The notes under the pieces were generated by a model. It was not told the DNA's origin. It saw only the letters and a list, made by a program, of their open reading frames with translations, and did not search any database. Source: JAUWVG01 sp964633715 (GTDB taxonomy: Bacteria > Acidobacteriota > Aminicenantia > Aminicenantales > Aminicenantaceae). From it: a DNA stretch of 64,000 bases. The position numbers were made by a program, and so were the translations under genes. Below, one piece after another: positions 26,309 through 35,627 of the stretch (positions are counted from its first letter, which is position 1; every line of letters starts with the position of its first letter). The stretch lies in assembly GCA_964633715.1 (NCBI GenBank), contig CAZWHQ010000014.1:1-64000 (forward strand). The letters are read 5' to 3'.

Positions 26309-26525
26309 CTTATCCGTCCTCACAACATTCGGCTATTGTCATTCGTTAGTACATTACACACTTAAAATCCCACAGTCAATGACCATTAAGAATTCGGTCT
26401 CACATAAAATCAGGATAAAAAACTATCGGGATTTCATTTTGCTCTGTGAGTTTGATAAAATTGATATAGCTTAATAAGTTTTAGAAGCCTGACACCATCA
26501 CTGAGATTGTGCGGAAGGAGGTTTA

Positions 26526-27380
26526 ATGATGAGTAGGACTATCCTTGTTATTGGCGGCACCTGCAAGTATTTAGGAGAGCCGGTTTCACGGAATTTAAAG
26601 GCGGCGGGTTTCCAAGTGCGGATTTTGACACGGCAGAGGGAAAAAGCCGGAAAGAGATTCGATGAATCTTTTGGGATCGTTGCCGGAGATGTCTTGGACA
26701 AACTCAGTTTGAAAAAAGCCATGGAAGGGTGTTTTGGCGTGCATATCAATCTGTCAGATGATGTCGATCTACAGGGTGTGGAAAACATTATCCCTATTGC
26801 TGTCCGGTCGGGAGTTCAGCGGATCACCTATACTGAAGGGATCATGGCCGTGGAAGATAACGCAAATTTTCCTCCTATTAAGAAAACATTGGATGCAGAA
26901 AAGATAATAAGGGACAGCGGGATCCCCTTTATCGTTTTTTGCCCTTCGCTTGTTATGGAAACACTTGAATGGTCAATTGAGGGGAAGAGGGCGGGATTGC
27001 TGGGTAAAAATTTACCGCCTGCACATATGATTTCTGGAAATGATTTTGGAAAAATGGTGGCGGCCGGATTCAGGTCTGAGGACGCCGTAAACAAAAAATT
27101 CTTTATTTACGGACCCGAAGCTGTTCCCCTTCTCGATGCCTTAAAAGAATATTGTGCTGCGCTTCATCCTGAGGTGAAAAAAGTGTCGGCCATACCGTTT
27201 TGGATGGCCAATTTTATGGCGGCTCTAATGCGCAATAAGGAGCTTAAGTCAGCAAGCCAGACTTTTGCTTTTTATAAAAAAGTAGGGGAATGTGGAGACC
27301 GGGAAGAGGCCGACCGTATTCTGGGTGCACCTACGACGTTATTTAAAGATTGGCTGCTGAAGCAAGTTCAGACTACTTGA
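26526..27380 (+). CDS. NmrA-like / NAD(P)-binding SDR family protein
   Basis: The 284-residue protein starts behind GGAGG and has a Rossmann nucleotide site at residues 5-20 (ILVIGGTCKYLGEPVSRNL, with GGTxxxLG), RILTRQREKAGK for the adenosine phosphate and IVAGDVLDKLSLKKAMEG. NmrA-like or atypical SDR members sense or use NAD(P)(H) and often lack the catalytic Tyr-x3-Lys; no clear Y-x3-K is present here. Function is unknown. It is a single gene on its strand between two minus-strand groups. Confidence 0.85.
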   Translation: MMSRTILVIGGTCKYLGEPVSRNLKAAGFQVRILTRQREKAGKRFDESFGIVAGDVLDKLSLKKAMEGCFGVHINLSDDVDLQGVENIIPIAVRSGVQRITYTEGIMAVEDNANFPPIKKTLDAEKIIRDSGIPFIVFCPSLVMETLEWSIEGKRAGLLGKNLPPAHMISGNDFGKMVAAGFRSEDAVNKKFFIYGPEAVPLLDALKEYCAALHPEVKKVSAIPFWMANFMAALMRNKELKSASQTFAFYKKVGECGDREEADRILGAPTTLFKDWLLKQVQTT

Positions 27381-27399
27381 ATTCTGTTGGATTGAAAAA

Positions 27400-27843
27400 C
27401 TAAATTTTTAAACCTACCCATGTATAATCGTATGACAAATCGGCAGCTGTTCTGGCTTGTCTTCTTTTCATTTTTCTTACATCAGAAGGAGGGTCCACAA
27501 AGTAAAAGGTCAATGTTCCAGTTCCGCTCATCTCATCTTTTTTATCAAATGTCCCTGAAAAAGTTTGACTTTCGTCTGCATCGGAAACTTCGAAAGTGAC
27601 GTTTTTTCCGCTGACTGAATAAGTTCCTGTCAGCGAATAACCAAAAGCAGTCCAAGTTACGGTCCCTGCTTTTTTATCCCCGGCAAATGACATGGTGTAG
27701 TCTTCTGTGTCATCAGGTCCAAATGTAGCTGTTACACTCCAGGTCCCTACAATATTGTACCCAAAAATCGCTGGGCAGCCGTAGTTGATCAAGATGGTTA
27801 GAACAACCGCAAAGACAGCCAGAATTTTCATGTTTTTTTTCAT
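27400..27843 (-). CDS. Small lipoprotein with a lipocalin-like beta domain
   Basis: The 147-residue protein has a signal peptide with lipobox NYGC-P (Cys23) and a strand-rich domain (NIVGTWSVTATFGPDDTEDY, GYSLTGTYSVSGKNVTFEVS, FSGTFDKKDEMSGTGTLTFY) in the style of lipocalin-like or DUF-type calycin fragments: the GTW opening and GTG-T-F strands are characteristic. A second small protein of related style is at 60763. It has no recognisable active site. Position between an ABC exporter operon and a convergent gene gives no hint of function. Confidence 0.65.
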   Translation of the reverse strand: MKKNMKILAVFAVVLTILINYGCPAIFGYNIVGTWSVTATFGPDDTEDYTMSFAGDKKAGTVTWTAFGYSLTGTYSVSGKNVTFEVSDADESQTFSGTFDKKDEMSGTGTLTFYFVDPPSDVRKMKRRQARTAADLSYDYTWVGLKI

Positions 27844-27942
27844 GGTTTCTCCTTGACAAATATCTTGAATTGTAGACTCATAAATATCCTCCCTACAATA
27901 GCACTTATAGGAATACTAGGTCAATGATTATTAAAAAAAACG

Positions 27943-28767
27943 CTAAATCAGAATATCCTTCTTTTTATAGAAGATAAATGAAAGAGTGAACAGCAGTAGG
28001 GATAATCCCAAAAAATAGAGCAGCCGCCACCACATCAGCTTAAAATCAGGATCGAGAACGGAAGAGTCCACGAATTTGAACGGGCTTAAATAACCGATTT
28101 TATCCAGTGAGGGTGTAATTTTCGATACAGCATCGATGAAGTATCCTCCGATAATGATGCCGATGGAGATGTTGGTCGTCGGACGTCCTCTTTTGATCCA
28201 GAGGGACAAAAAGAGACCCACAGCTCCAAAAGTTAGCATCAAAAGAAAGGAATAAAAAGTATGGATTAGATAGGCTGTGAGACTGTATTCGCTGTTCCCT
28301 TTGAAGATTTCGATAGCGATATATCCAGAAATCAAGATAATAATGTTTAAAGTTACAAGAAGGGATAAAAATCCAGCCAGTTTGCTCCAAACGACTTCGA
28401 TCCGTGTGACAGGCTTGGTGAGCAGGAATTCGGCTGTTTTTTCATGTTCTTCCTGAGATAGAATTTTTCCGGCCAGAAGGATCGAGAAAAAACTTCCAAG
28501 GAGCAGGATAAACATGGTATTTCGGGCCGCATAGAATCCCAGGACATTGGTGAAAACATCTAAACTTGCGCCAAAGGCCGACAAAAGGCTCTTCATGAAA
28601 GGATTTTCGAAAAAGGCAGACATTTGTTTCAACATATCATCCTTCATGAGAATGGGATAAAAGGCCATATCTAGAAATATGAGGGAAATAAAGGACAGAC
28701 ACCAGATAATAAACGAGTTCCGCTGATGCTTGAGTTCTTTGAAGAAAATGTTTTTATTCAACATCAT
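27943..28767 (-). CDS. ABC-2 type transporter permease
   Basis: The 274-residue protein has six membrane helices in the ABC-2 pattern and begins FKELKHQRNSFIIWCLSFIS. The TM1-TM2 loop and the segment KTAEFLLTKPVTRIEVVWSK match the exporter permeases that pair with a separate ATPase. Its start overlaps the ATPase stop by four bases, so they are translationally coupled. Confidence 0.88.
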   Translation of the reverse strand: MMLNKNIFFKELKHQRNSFIIWCLSFISLIFLDMAFYPILMKDDMLKQMSAFFENPFMKSLLSAFGASLDVFTNVLGFYAARNTMFILLLGSFFSILLAGKILSQEEHEKTAEFLLTKPVTRIEVVWSKLAGFLSLLVTLNIIILISGYIAIEIFKGNSEYSLTAYLIHTFYSFLLMLTFGAVGLFLSLWIKRGRPTTNISIGIIIGGYFIDAVSKITPSLDKIGYLSPFKFVDSSVLDPDFKLMWWRLLYFLGLSLLLFTLSFIFYKKKDILI

Positions 28768-29660
28768 CTTACCCTCTTTTCCTCGAGCTTGTCCTCGTAG
28801 TAGTGCATGAAGATTTCTTCAAGAGTAGGTTCTTCGATGATCAGGTCTTGAATTTCCTTTTCAGCCAGAGTTTTGAGGAGTGTGTCCAAATCCCCGGAAA
28901 ATATAAAACTCAAACTGTTTAAATTGGCCAAAGGATCGATGATACCTGAGCAGTCGATTTCATCGCTTTTTGCAGGATAGGGGAATTCAATCTGAACGAT
29001 TCGCAGCTGTTTTTTTCTTAGGGTTTCAATATCTTCAACAGCGATTATTCGTCCTTCCTTGATAATCCCAACTCTCCGGCACAGTTTCTGAACTTCGCTC
29101 AGGGTGTGTGATGAGAAAAAGATGGTCGTTCCTCTGCTGTTTTCTTCGGTCAGGATTTCAAAAAATTTTGCCCTCATCAAAGGATCCAGTCCTGTTGTCG
29201 GTTCATCCAGAATTAAAAGTTTGGGTTGGTGGATGAGGCATTGAAGGATCGCGACTTTTTTTTGATTTCCCCTGGAGAGATCGAGGATTTTCCGGTCCAG
29301 ATCCAGAGCAAAAGTATCCGCCAATTCCTCGATTCTAGGATGACAGTCCGTGTCATAAAAATCAGCTGAATACTTGAGAAGTTCAAGGACATCCATCTTG
29401 TGATAGTAATTGATTTCGGCTGGCATATACCCGATTTGTTTTTTTATCTCCTTGGTATTTTTGACAATATCCAGGCCGAATATAGTTCCGCTCCCTGAAG
29501 TGGGGAATATCAATCCGAGGAGAATTCGGATGGTCGTAGATTTGCCGGCGCCGTTTGGTCCGATAAATCCGAAGATTTCACCGGATTCAATTTCAAGATT
29601 GAGGTCGATAATCCCCCGGTCTTTTCCGTAGAATTTTGTCAGATTTTGAGTTTCGATCAT
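28764..29660 (-). CDS. ABC transporter ATP-binding protein
   Basis: Start ATG 29660 (MIETQNLTKFYGKDRG) is chosen over ATG 29684, which has no ribosome binding site and lies within the previous gene. The 298-residue protein has Walker A FIGPNGAGKSTTIRILLGLI, a signature LDLSRGNQKKVAILQCLIHQ (a variant of LSGGQ), Walker B KLLILDEPTTGLDP and H-loop FFSSHTLSEVQ. The C-terminal tail pairs with the ABC-2 permease encoded next. Drug, lipid or peptide export are the usual roles. Confidence 0.92.
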   Translation of the reverse strand: MIETQNLTKFYGKDRGIIDLNLEIESGEIFGFIGPNGAGKSTTIRILLGLIFPTSGSGTIFGLDIVKNTKEIKKQIGYMPAEINYYHKMDVLELLKYSADFYDTDCHPRIEELADTFALDLDRKILDLSRGNQKKVAILQCLIHQPKLLILDEPTTGLDPLMRAKFFEILTEENSRGTTIFFSSHTLSEVQKLCRRVGIIKEGRIIAVEDIETLRKKQLRIVQIEFPYPAKSDEIDCSGIIDPLANLNSLSFIFSGDLDTLLKTLAEKEIQDLIIEEPTLEEIFMHYYEDKLEEKRVR

Positions 29661-29665
29661 ATCCG

Positions 29666-30700
29666 TCAGTTCTCTTTCTCCCATTCATAGGGGCGGAGAT
29701 GCCATTCGAGAAATGTCCAAATTCTGTTCCAAGAGTCTTTCTGCTCCGGGGTATCATCGCGTTCCCAGGTATCCCTGTTGACCTGGCGGTTAAACGTATG
29801 GCCGCCCCGCGGATCGTGGTAGATTTTTGTTTCGGCAAGTTCAGGTTTTTTGACTCTCAATGCATTGACCAGCATTTCCGCTTCTACGAAATTGACGTCT
29901 CGATCGTTATCTGCAAGGTGCACAAGAACAGGAACCTGAAGATCGTCGATCTGATAGACAGGAGACCTTGCGATGTAGGCATCACGGTTTTCCCAGGTAT
30001 TTCCCCCTAAGCGCTCTTGTTTGGTATAGAGAGACTGATAACCCGGCCCTTTATACGCAAGCCGGAACACAAGGTTGGTTACAGGAACAATGGCCACTCC
30101 ACAAATGAAAAGGTCCGGGCGCCGGATGATGCCGTGTAATGTGATGAGTCCACCGTGGCTCCAGCCTATCATGGCTTTCCGGTTGGGATCGATGTAAGAC
30201 ATGTCCCGTCCTTGTATGGAATCGACTGCGCTGATGCAGTCTTCGACTTCGAAACCACCGTAATCGATGGCCTCCATATGTTCCTCACCGTAGCCTGTAC
30301 TGCCGCGGTATTCCGGACAGATCACGACATAACCGCGTTCACATGCATCCTTTATGAATGGAAGGTAGAGATTTCCTAAATTTCCATGGACTCCGCCATG
30401 CACCCAAATCAACAGTGGATGGGCGTGCGTACCCCGTTTCTCAAGAGGAGCAAAAAGATAAGCAGGTATATCCATCTGTCCTTCACTGCTTTTGTATGTG
30501 AATTTTTTATAATCTAAGATTCCTTTTGTCTGGGCTTCGAATATTGCGTCGATCCTTGCTTTTTGTTCTATGGCTGCCTGATAACGGTTTCTTTGCTGGG
30601 TTTGCGGCTTATCCTGGCCAATATTTGGGACTGCGACAAGAGGAAATAATAATAAAATGGCCATAATACAAAGACATATTTTCAAAGCATTGGACTTCAT
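29666..30700 (-). CDS. S9 family peptidase (prolyl-oligopeptidase-like hydrolase), secreted
   Basis: Start ATG 30700 (MKSNALKICL) follows GGAGG; an upstream in-frame start at 30754 has no such signal. The 344-residue product has a signal peptide and an alpha/beta-hydrolase domain with HPLLIWVHGGVHGNLGNLYL (oxyanion loop), the nucleophile Ser in KAMIGWSHGGLITLHG, Asp in VLVHLADNDRDVNFVEAE and His in PRGGHTFNRQ. This is the catalytic half of S9 peptidases without their beta-propeller. Its 3' end abuts the ABC operon, so it may be the first gene of a three-gene transcript. Confidence 0.88.
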   Translation of the reverse strand: MKSNALKICLCIMAILLLFPLVAVPNIGQDKPQTQQRNRYQAAIEQKARIDAIFEAQTKGILDYKKFTYKSSEGQMDIPAYLFAPLEKRGTHAHPLLIWVHGGVHGNLGNLYLPFIKDACERGYVVICPEYRGSTGYGEEHMEAIDYGGFEVEDCISAVDSIQGRDMSYIDPNRKAMIGWSHGGLITLHGIIRRPDLFICGVAIVPVTNLVFRLAYKGPGYQSLYTKQERLGGNTWENRDAYIARSPVYQIDDLQVPVLVHLADNDRDVNFVEAEMLVNALRVKKPELAETKIYHDPRGGHTFNRQVNRDTWERDDTPEQKDSWNRIWTFLEWHLRPYEWEKEN

Positions 30701-30914
30701 TGTAACCTCCAATATTACATATACGGTGGATACAGAATAATTATTTAATGCCATGGAGTCAATTGGATCATTATTATTGGAAAATCAGAAATCAGGAGGT
30801 AGGATAAAATTTCCGTGGAAAAAAGGGAATGAAGCTGGAGGCATTTGGATGCGGGCTGTGTCAAACAGACGTGTCTTGGGAATCAGGGATTCCAACTGAA
30901 TTGGTTCAAAATAT

Positions 30915-33539
30915 TTATTCGTAGCGCAGGGATTTGATTGGATCGGCTAAAGCTGCCTTGATTGCCTGGAAACTTATTGTGAGCAGGGCGGTGGCAAAGG
31001 CGATACATCCTGCGAGAATAAAGATCCAAATGCCTATGTTGATCCTATAGGAAAAGTTCTGCAGCCATTTTTGCATGAGAAGATAGGCAATAGGCCAGGC
31101 AAAAATATTGGCCAGGAGAACAAGGCGGGCAAATTCTTTCGAGACCAGAACAAAAATACTTCCGAGGGAGGCGCCAAGAATTTTGCGGACACCGATTTCC
31201 TTTGTTTTCTGCTCAACCATGTAAAGCACCAACCCGAGCAGCCCCAGCGCAGCGATAAATATGGCCAATGTTGAAAAAATACCGAAGATCTGGCTGAGCT
31301 TTTCTTCACTCCTGTACAACCTGTCAAAGGATTCGTCCAAGAAATAATATTCGAAAGGGTGAGCCGGATCCATTTCCTTCCATTTGGTTTCGATAAACTG
31401 GAGGGTTTCAGGTATACTGTCCGGCCCCACTCTTATGGCGAAAACGATTGTGTTTCCTGGATCTATATGGATAACCAGGGGATTGATCTCCTCTCTAAGA
31501 GATTGAGACTGGAAGTCTTTTACGACACCAATGATCCGTCCTTTTTTTTCGACTCTATACTCCTCGCCTCCCCATTCAAGTTGAGTCTCGAGTGGTTTAT
31601 CCAGCTGCCAGGATTTGACCGCAGCTTCATTGATGATGAACGCCTCAGATACATCTGTGCTCATATCCTTTGAAAAATCTCTGCCTTCAACAATTTCCAT
31701 GCCCAACGTTTTAAGAAAATCAAAATCGGTATAGATCATTCTCACTGTCAGAGTTGAAGTTCCTTCTTCCTTGACCAATCTGATAACGTCTCCGGCGACC
31801 ATTGCACCTGGTACACTATGGGTGATAGTGGCATTGACGATATTGGGATTCTGCTTAAGTTGTTCCTTGAAAGATTCTGCATTCTGTCGGAATGAGTTGG
31901 ATGTCAAGGGAACGACAACGACATGTTCTTTGTCGAATCCGAGTTTTTTATTTTGAAGAAAGTCCAGCTGCTTGAGAACGACTATCGTGGAAATGATCAG
32001 GATGATCGATATGGAAAACTGAAAGACGACGAGGCCTCTCCTCAGGATAGACTTGGATGATCCTTTGGATGTCATCCCTTTGAGAACATTGGCGGGTTGA
32101 AATCTTGAAATAAACAATGCCGGGTAACTTCCTGAAGTGAATCCGACAAAAAGAAGGATAATAATAATCCCTCCCAAGAGAAATCCACTGCTTAGGTAGC
32201 TTAGGCTGATATTTTTGCCGGTAAGCGCATTAAAAGAGGGGAGTACACCTGAGATGATCAAAACAGCTAGAAGGAGGGCAAAAAGTGTAAACATCAGGGA
32301 TTCCCCCAAAAATTGTCGGATGAGCTGGGTGCGATTGGCCCCCACGACCTTCCGCAGCCCGACTTCAAGGGACCTCTTAGCCGACCGGGCGGTGGCAAGA
32401 TTCATGAAATTGACGCAGGCAATCAGGAGAATAATGAAGGCGATGAGAGAAAAAATATAGATGTATTTGATGTCGCTGTTTGGACTGATTTCGACCTGGA
32501 GATGGGAGTGAAGATGAATACTTTTCAGTGGTTGCAGGCTGGAGGAAAGGGTGCCCCCGAGCATGGCTTTGACAGGCTCTGCGGCATATTTATCGATAAA
32601 CGCTGGCATTTTGGCCTCGAGTTCCGTATAAGACTGTCCCTTAGTGAGCAGGATATAGGTGTAGAATTCATGGCGCACCCAGTTCTGCATATAATTTTGC
32701 TGAAATATGGGAATTTGTTCAAGCGTTTTGAAGGAGATGAACAGGTCGGCAGCAAAGTGTGAATTTTTTGGGATGTCTTTCATGACTCCTGTAACAAGAC
32801 AATCCTGCTCCTCGATTTGTAAAGTGCTGTTTAAGGGATCTTGATTTCCGAAATATTTTCGTGCCGTGCTTTCAGAAAGAACAACGGTATGAGGAGATTG
32901 GAGTGCTGTAGCCGGATTCCCTTTGATCAATGGAAATGAGAAAATATTAAAAAGGGAAGAATCGCTGTAAAACAGATTGTCTTCGTAATCGTTAATGTCT
33001 CCCTTGGCCACTATCTGTCTCCGCCTGTAAAGCCTGACGGCATCTTCCACTTCAGGAAAATCGGCCTTCATGGTTGGCGCAAAGGGTGCGGATGTGAGGG
33101 CAAGGTCAAAAGACATCCCTCCCGGGGCATCTCCGCTGTCGACGACTCTGAAAATCCTGTCTGCATTTTCATGGTAGCTGTCGAAACTCACTTCATCCAT
33201 GATATAGAACAGAATCAGTATGCAGCATGCAACACCGATGGCCAATCCGAGAATGTTGATGAAGGAATACGTTTTTGATTTTTTTATGTTCCTGAATGCA
33301 ATTTTTAGATAGTTTTTAAGCATGGTGAGGCTCCAGTAAGTGTAGTTTCGAAAATAAGAGGGGACCAGTTTAATTATCTGAAAGACGTACCAGCTGAAAG
33401 CCATGAATGTTCCATTTTTATGTGAAATCCGGTCATACATTTCCTCGAAGTCTCCAGAAAGATTTTCATGGTCTTCAAAGGAAATGACCTGTTTGAGAAA
33501 AAACTCTAAAACTTTTAAATTTTTGCAGCCGGGCCTCAT
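30915..33539 (-). CDS. MacB/FtsX-type permease with N-terminal prefix domain
   Basis: The 874-residue protein has an N-terminal prefix of about 72 residues (LEFFLKQVISFEDHENLSGD, FEEMYDRISHKNGTF and a membrane-approaching helix) and then the standard core beginning MLKNYLKIAFRNIKKSKTYS, with eight membrane helices and two periplasmic domains. The C-terminal signature TKEIGIRKILGASLGSIFVL and the end SFQAIKAALADPIKSLRYE are typical. The prefix is the short domain characteristically found on permeases encoded directly after a PadR-like gene; the PadR-like gene here is 4 bp upstream. Prefix and regulator may communicate. The ATPase partner is not encoded nearby. Confidence 0.93.
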   Translation of the reverse strand: MRPGCKNLKVLEFFLKQVISFEDHENLSGDFEEMYDRISHKNGTFMAFSWYVFQIIKLVPSYFRNYTYWSLTMLKNYLKIAFRNIKKSKTYSFINILGLAIGVACCILILFYIMDEVSFDSYHENADRIFRVVDSGDAPGGMSFDLALTSAPFAPTMKADFPEVEDAVRLYRRRQIVAKGDINDYEDNLFYSDSSLFNIFSFPLIKGNPATALQSPHTVVLSESTARKYFGNQDPLNSTLQIEEQDCLVTGVMKDIPKNSHFAADLFISFKTLEQIPIFQQNYMQNWVRHEFYTYILLTKGQSYTELEAKMPAFIDKYAAEPVKAMLGGTLSSSLQPLKSIHLHSHLQVEISPNSDIKYIYIFSLIAFIILLIACVNFMNLATARSAKRSLEVGLRKVVGANRTQLIRQFLGESLMFTLFALLLAVLIISGVLPSFNALTGKNISLSYLSSGFLLGGIIIILLFVGFTSGSYPALFISRFQPANVLKGMTSKGSSKSILRRGLVVFQFSISIILIISTIVVLKQLDFLQNKKLGFDKEHVVVVPLTSNSFRQNAESFKEQLKQNPNIVNATITHSVPGAMVAGDVIRLVKEEGTSTLTVRMIYTDFDFLKTLGMEIVEGRDFSKDMSTDVSEAFIINEAAVKSWQLDKPLETQLEWGGEEYRVEKKGRIIGVVKDFQSQSLREEINPLVIHIDPGNTIVFAIRVGPDSIPETLQFIETKWKEMDPAHPFEYYFLDESFDRLYRSEEKLSQIFGIFSTLAIFIAALGLLGLVLYMVEQKTKEIGVRKILGASLGSIFVLVSKEFARLVLLANIFAWPIAYLLMQKWLQNFSYRINIGIWIFILAGCIAFATALLTISFQAIKAALADPIKSLRYE

Positions 33540-33543
33540 GATT

Positions 33544-33870
33544 CTAGTCCCTTGGGACTGAATATTTTATATGGTTTGCCCAGAGAGTATCCGAGATTCT
33601 TTTGTATTCAGCCAATAATTCAAATCCCAGCTTGGTGACCGAATAGATCTTTTTTCTTCGTCCGCCACGAACGGCGGTGGCATCCCCAAACTTAGCACGG
33701 ATCACTCCATGTTTTTCGAGTCGGCTGAGCGGTGCATGAACTGATGTAAGGGAAACATTTTTCCCTGTGGTTTCTGCAAGATGATCAGCGATGGCGATCA
33801 GGTAGGCGTCTTTTTTAAGATTTAAAATAGTAAGGATCAAAAGCTCTTCTTTACGTGTAAGGCTTTTCAT
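33544..33870 (-). CDS. PadR-like winged-helix regulator
   Basis: The 108-residue protein has the PadR fold (KEELLILTILNLKKDAYLIA, SLTSVHAPLSRLEKHGVIRA, GRRKKIYSVTKLGFELLAEY). AGGAG precedes the start. It is the first gene of a cassette with a prefix-domain permease. The perfect palindrome at 33894-33910, just upstream, is its likely operator. Confidence 0.9.
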   Translation of the reverse strand: MKSLTRKEELLILTILNLKKDAYLIAIADHLAETTGKNVSLTSVHAPLSRLEKHGVIRAKFGDATAVRGGRRKKIYSVTKLGFELLAEYKRISDTLWANHIKYSVPRD

Positions 33871-33893
33871 CTCTGCTCCTGTTTGTCTATATC

Positions 33894-33910
33894 TTTCTAA
33901 TTATTAGAAA
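33894..33910. promoter_or_regulatory. Palindrome upstream of the PadR-like/permease cassette
   Basis: TTTCTAATTATTAGAAA has perfect 7-bp arms around three bases and lies 24-40 bp upstream of the start of the PadR-like gene. Probable autoregulatory operator. Confidence 0.55.
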
Positions 33911-34044
33911 CATATCATTACTATAGACGAGACTTCAAGCAAAAAAGTTCAAAAAAAATGAAATTAGTTAAAAATTATTCAAGTTTTCAAGGCCTGGCTG
34001 TCCCAATATCGAACAGTTTTGACATTACATAAGCCTGGCTATGT

Positions 34045-34390
34045 CTATTTTGAGATGGTGTAGAGGGAGATGTGGTAAAGACCTTCTTCATCGGTGGAAA
34101 TAGAGCCAAAAAATGGGCCCAATCGCGGCATATTTTTCTGGAACGTGTAATCCCCAACAACTTCTACGCGGTTAATAAAATGTCCTTCTGGATCAAAGGC
34201 ATCAAAATATGTGAAATCGGAGACTTTATCCAAAGAGGGTGTGAATACCAGAATGTTCCCATCTGGATCCACTTTGATGTCATGAAAAGGGGGCTTGTTA
34301 TTTGGGAAATTGGTGTTTTTTTTCACATATTCCTGTGCGCCCTTAAAAATCTGAGCCCCTCTGGAATACGTCATTCCTGCAAACCATTTG
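34045..34390 (-). pseudogene. C-terminal fragment of a 6-bladed beta-propeller protein
   Basis: The minus-strand frame (stop at 34045) encodes AQEYVKKNTNFPNNKPPFHD, IKVDPDGNILVFTPSLDKVS, FDAFDPEGHFINRVEVVGDY and the end HISLYTISK. It aligns with the C-terminal quarter of the intact protein at 54049-55221 (KENTDFPKYKPAFKEIVTDD, FDVFDKKGQFITRVRVLGD). The preceding three quarters are missing: upstream the sequence becomes the oppositely oriented carboxypeptidase fragment. It is a remnant created by a rearrangement. Confidence 0.75.
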
Positions 34391-35625
34391 TCTTTAACGG
34401 CGGTCCGGGATCTGCATCTGTATGGGTTCATATGGGCGCTTTTGGCCCCAAAAAAGTGGCTATGACAGAGGAGAGTTTGGAACCTGTCCGTCCATTCAAG
34501 TTGGTCGACAATTCCTACACACTTCTGGATATCACAGATCTGATCTTTCTCGATCCTGTCAATACGGGTTACAGCCGGGCCGTCAAAGGGGAAAATCCCA
34601 ACCAGTTTTTTGGATACGAAAATGACATCGAATCCGTGGGCGAATTTATCCGCATGTACATCTCCAAATACGAGCGGTGGGCTTCTCCCAAATTTATTCT
34701 AGGGGAAAGCTACGGGACAATCCGGGCATCGGGACTGGTCGGATTTCTTCAGGGACGCAGTCTGGGCATGTATCTCGACGGTGTCATCCTTGTGTCTGCA
34801 GTGCTCAATTCACTGGTTAAAGATTTTTCTGCAGGAAATGATCTCCCTTACATCTATTTCTTCCCAGGCTATGCAGCAGCCGCCTGGTATCATAAAAAAT
34901 TGCCCCAAGACCTGCTGGCACGGCAACTGGAGGATGTCCTCAAGGAGGTCGAAGCATTTGTTGTTGGTGAATACAGTACAGCCCTTCTAAAAGGAAATGA
35001 ACTGTCTCACAGCCAACGGGACGAGATAATCCAAAAAGTGTCACGATACACCGGACTCGAGAGAGATTATGTAGAACAGTCCAATATGCGGATCGAGCTC
35101 GGGCGTTTTCTTAAAGAGCTTCTCCGCACTGAACATTACGCCGCAGGCCGGTTGGACGGCCGTTTCAAGCATATCGAAACGGATGCCGCCGCAGAACGCT
35201 ACTCGGCAGATCCAAGCAGCACAGCCACGACTGGAGCTTTTTCTGCACTTTTTAATCAATATATCCGCCATGACCTGAAATACACCAACGAAAACGTGTA
35301 TGCGATCTCGGGAAGTGTCCGTCCATGGCCGTACCCCAACGGAAACTCCCGGACCAGCTATTCCAATTCCATTGAAGTCCTTAGCAGAGCTATGAGTCAA
35401 AATCAGGACCTCGAAATATTTGTGGCCAATGGCTACTACGATTTTGCTACTCCTTATTTCGCCACCAAATACGCAATTTCTCACTTAGGTCTTAATTCCG
35501 AATTCAAAGACCGCGTCACCATGGCCTACTATCAAGCCGGGCATATGATGTATATCCACAAGAAGTCACATCAGAAGCTGAAAGAGGATTTGGTGAAGTT
35601 TTACGAAAAAGCCATGAAGCAGTAG
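34381..35625 (+). pseudogene. N-terminally truncated S10 serine carboxypeptidase-like gene
   Basis: Homology starts at PFVFNGGPGSASVWVHMGAF and runs to the normal C-terminus over 412 residues. It keeps the oxyanion loop NGGPGS, the nucleophile in ILGESYGTIRASGLVGFL, the aspartate region VANGYYDFATPYFA and the histidine in YYQAGHMMYIHKKSH. The N-terminal part (signal peptide and about 80-120 residues) is missing, and the frame upstream is only the antisense of the propeller remnant. An ORF caller would extend the gene falsely into that antisense region from 34072. Even if transcribed, it should not be exported. Confidence 0.8.
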
Positions 35626-35627
35626 AT

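Noticed and set aside
34072..34380. Real N-terminus of the S10 carboxypeptidase
   Set aside because: This stretch is the antisense of the propeller remnant and has no signal peptide or S10 similarity.
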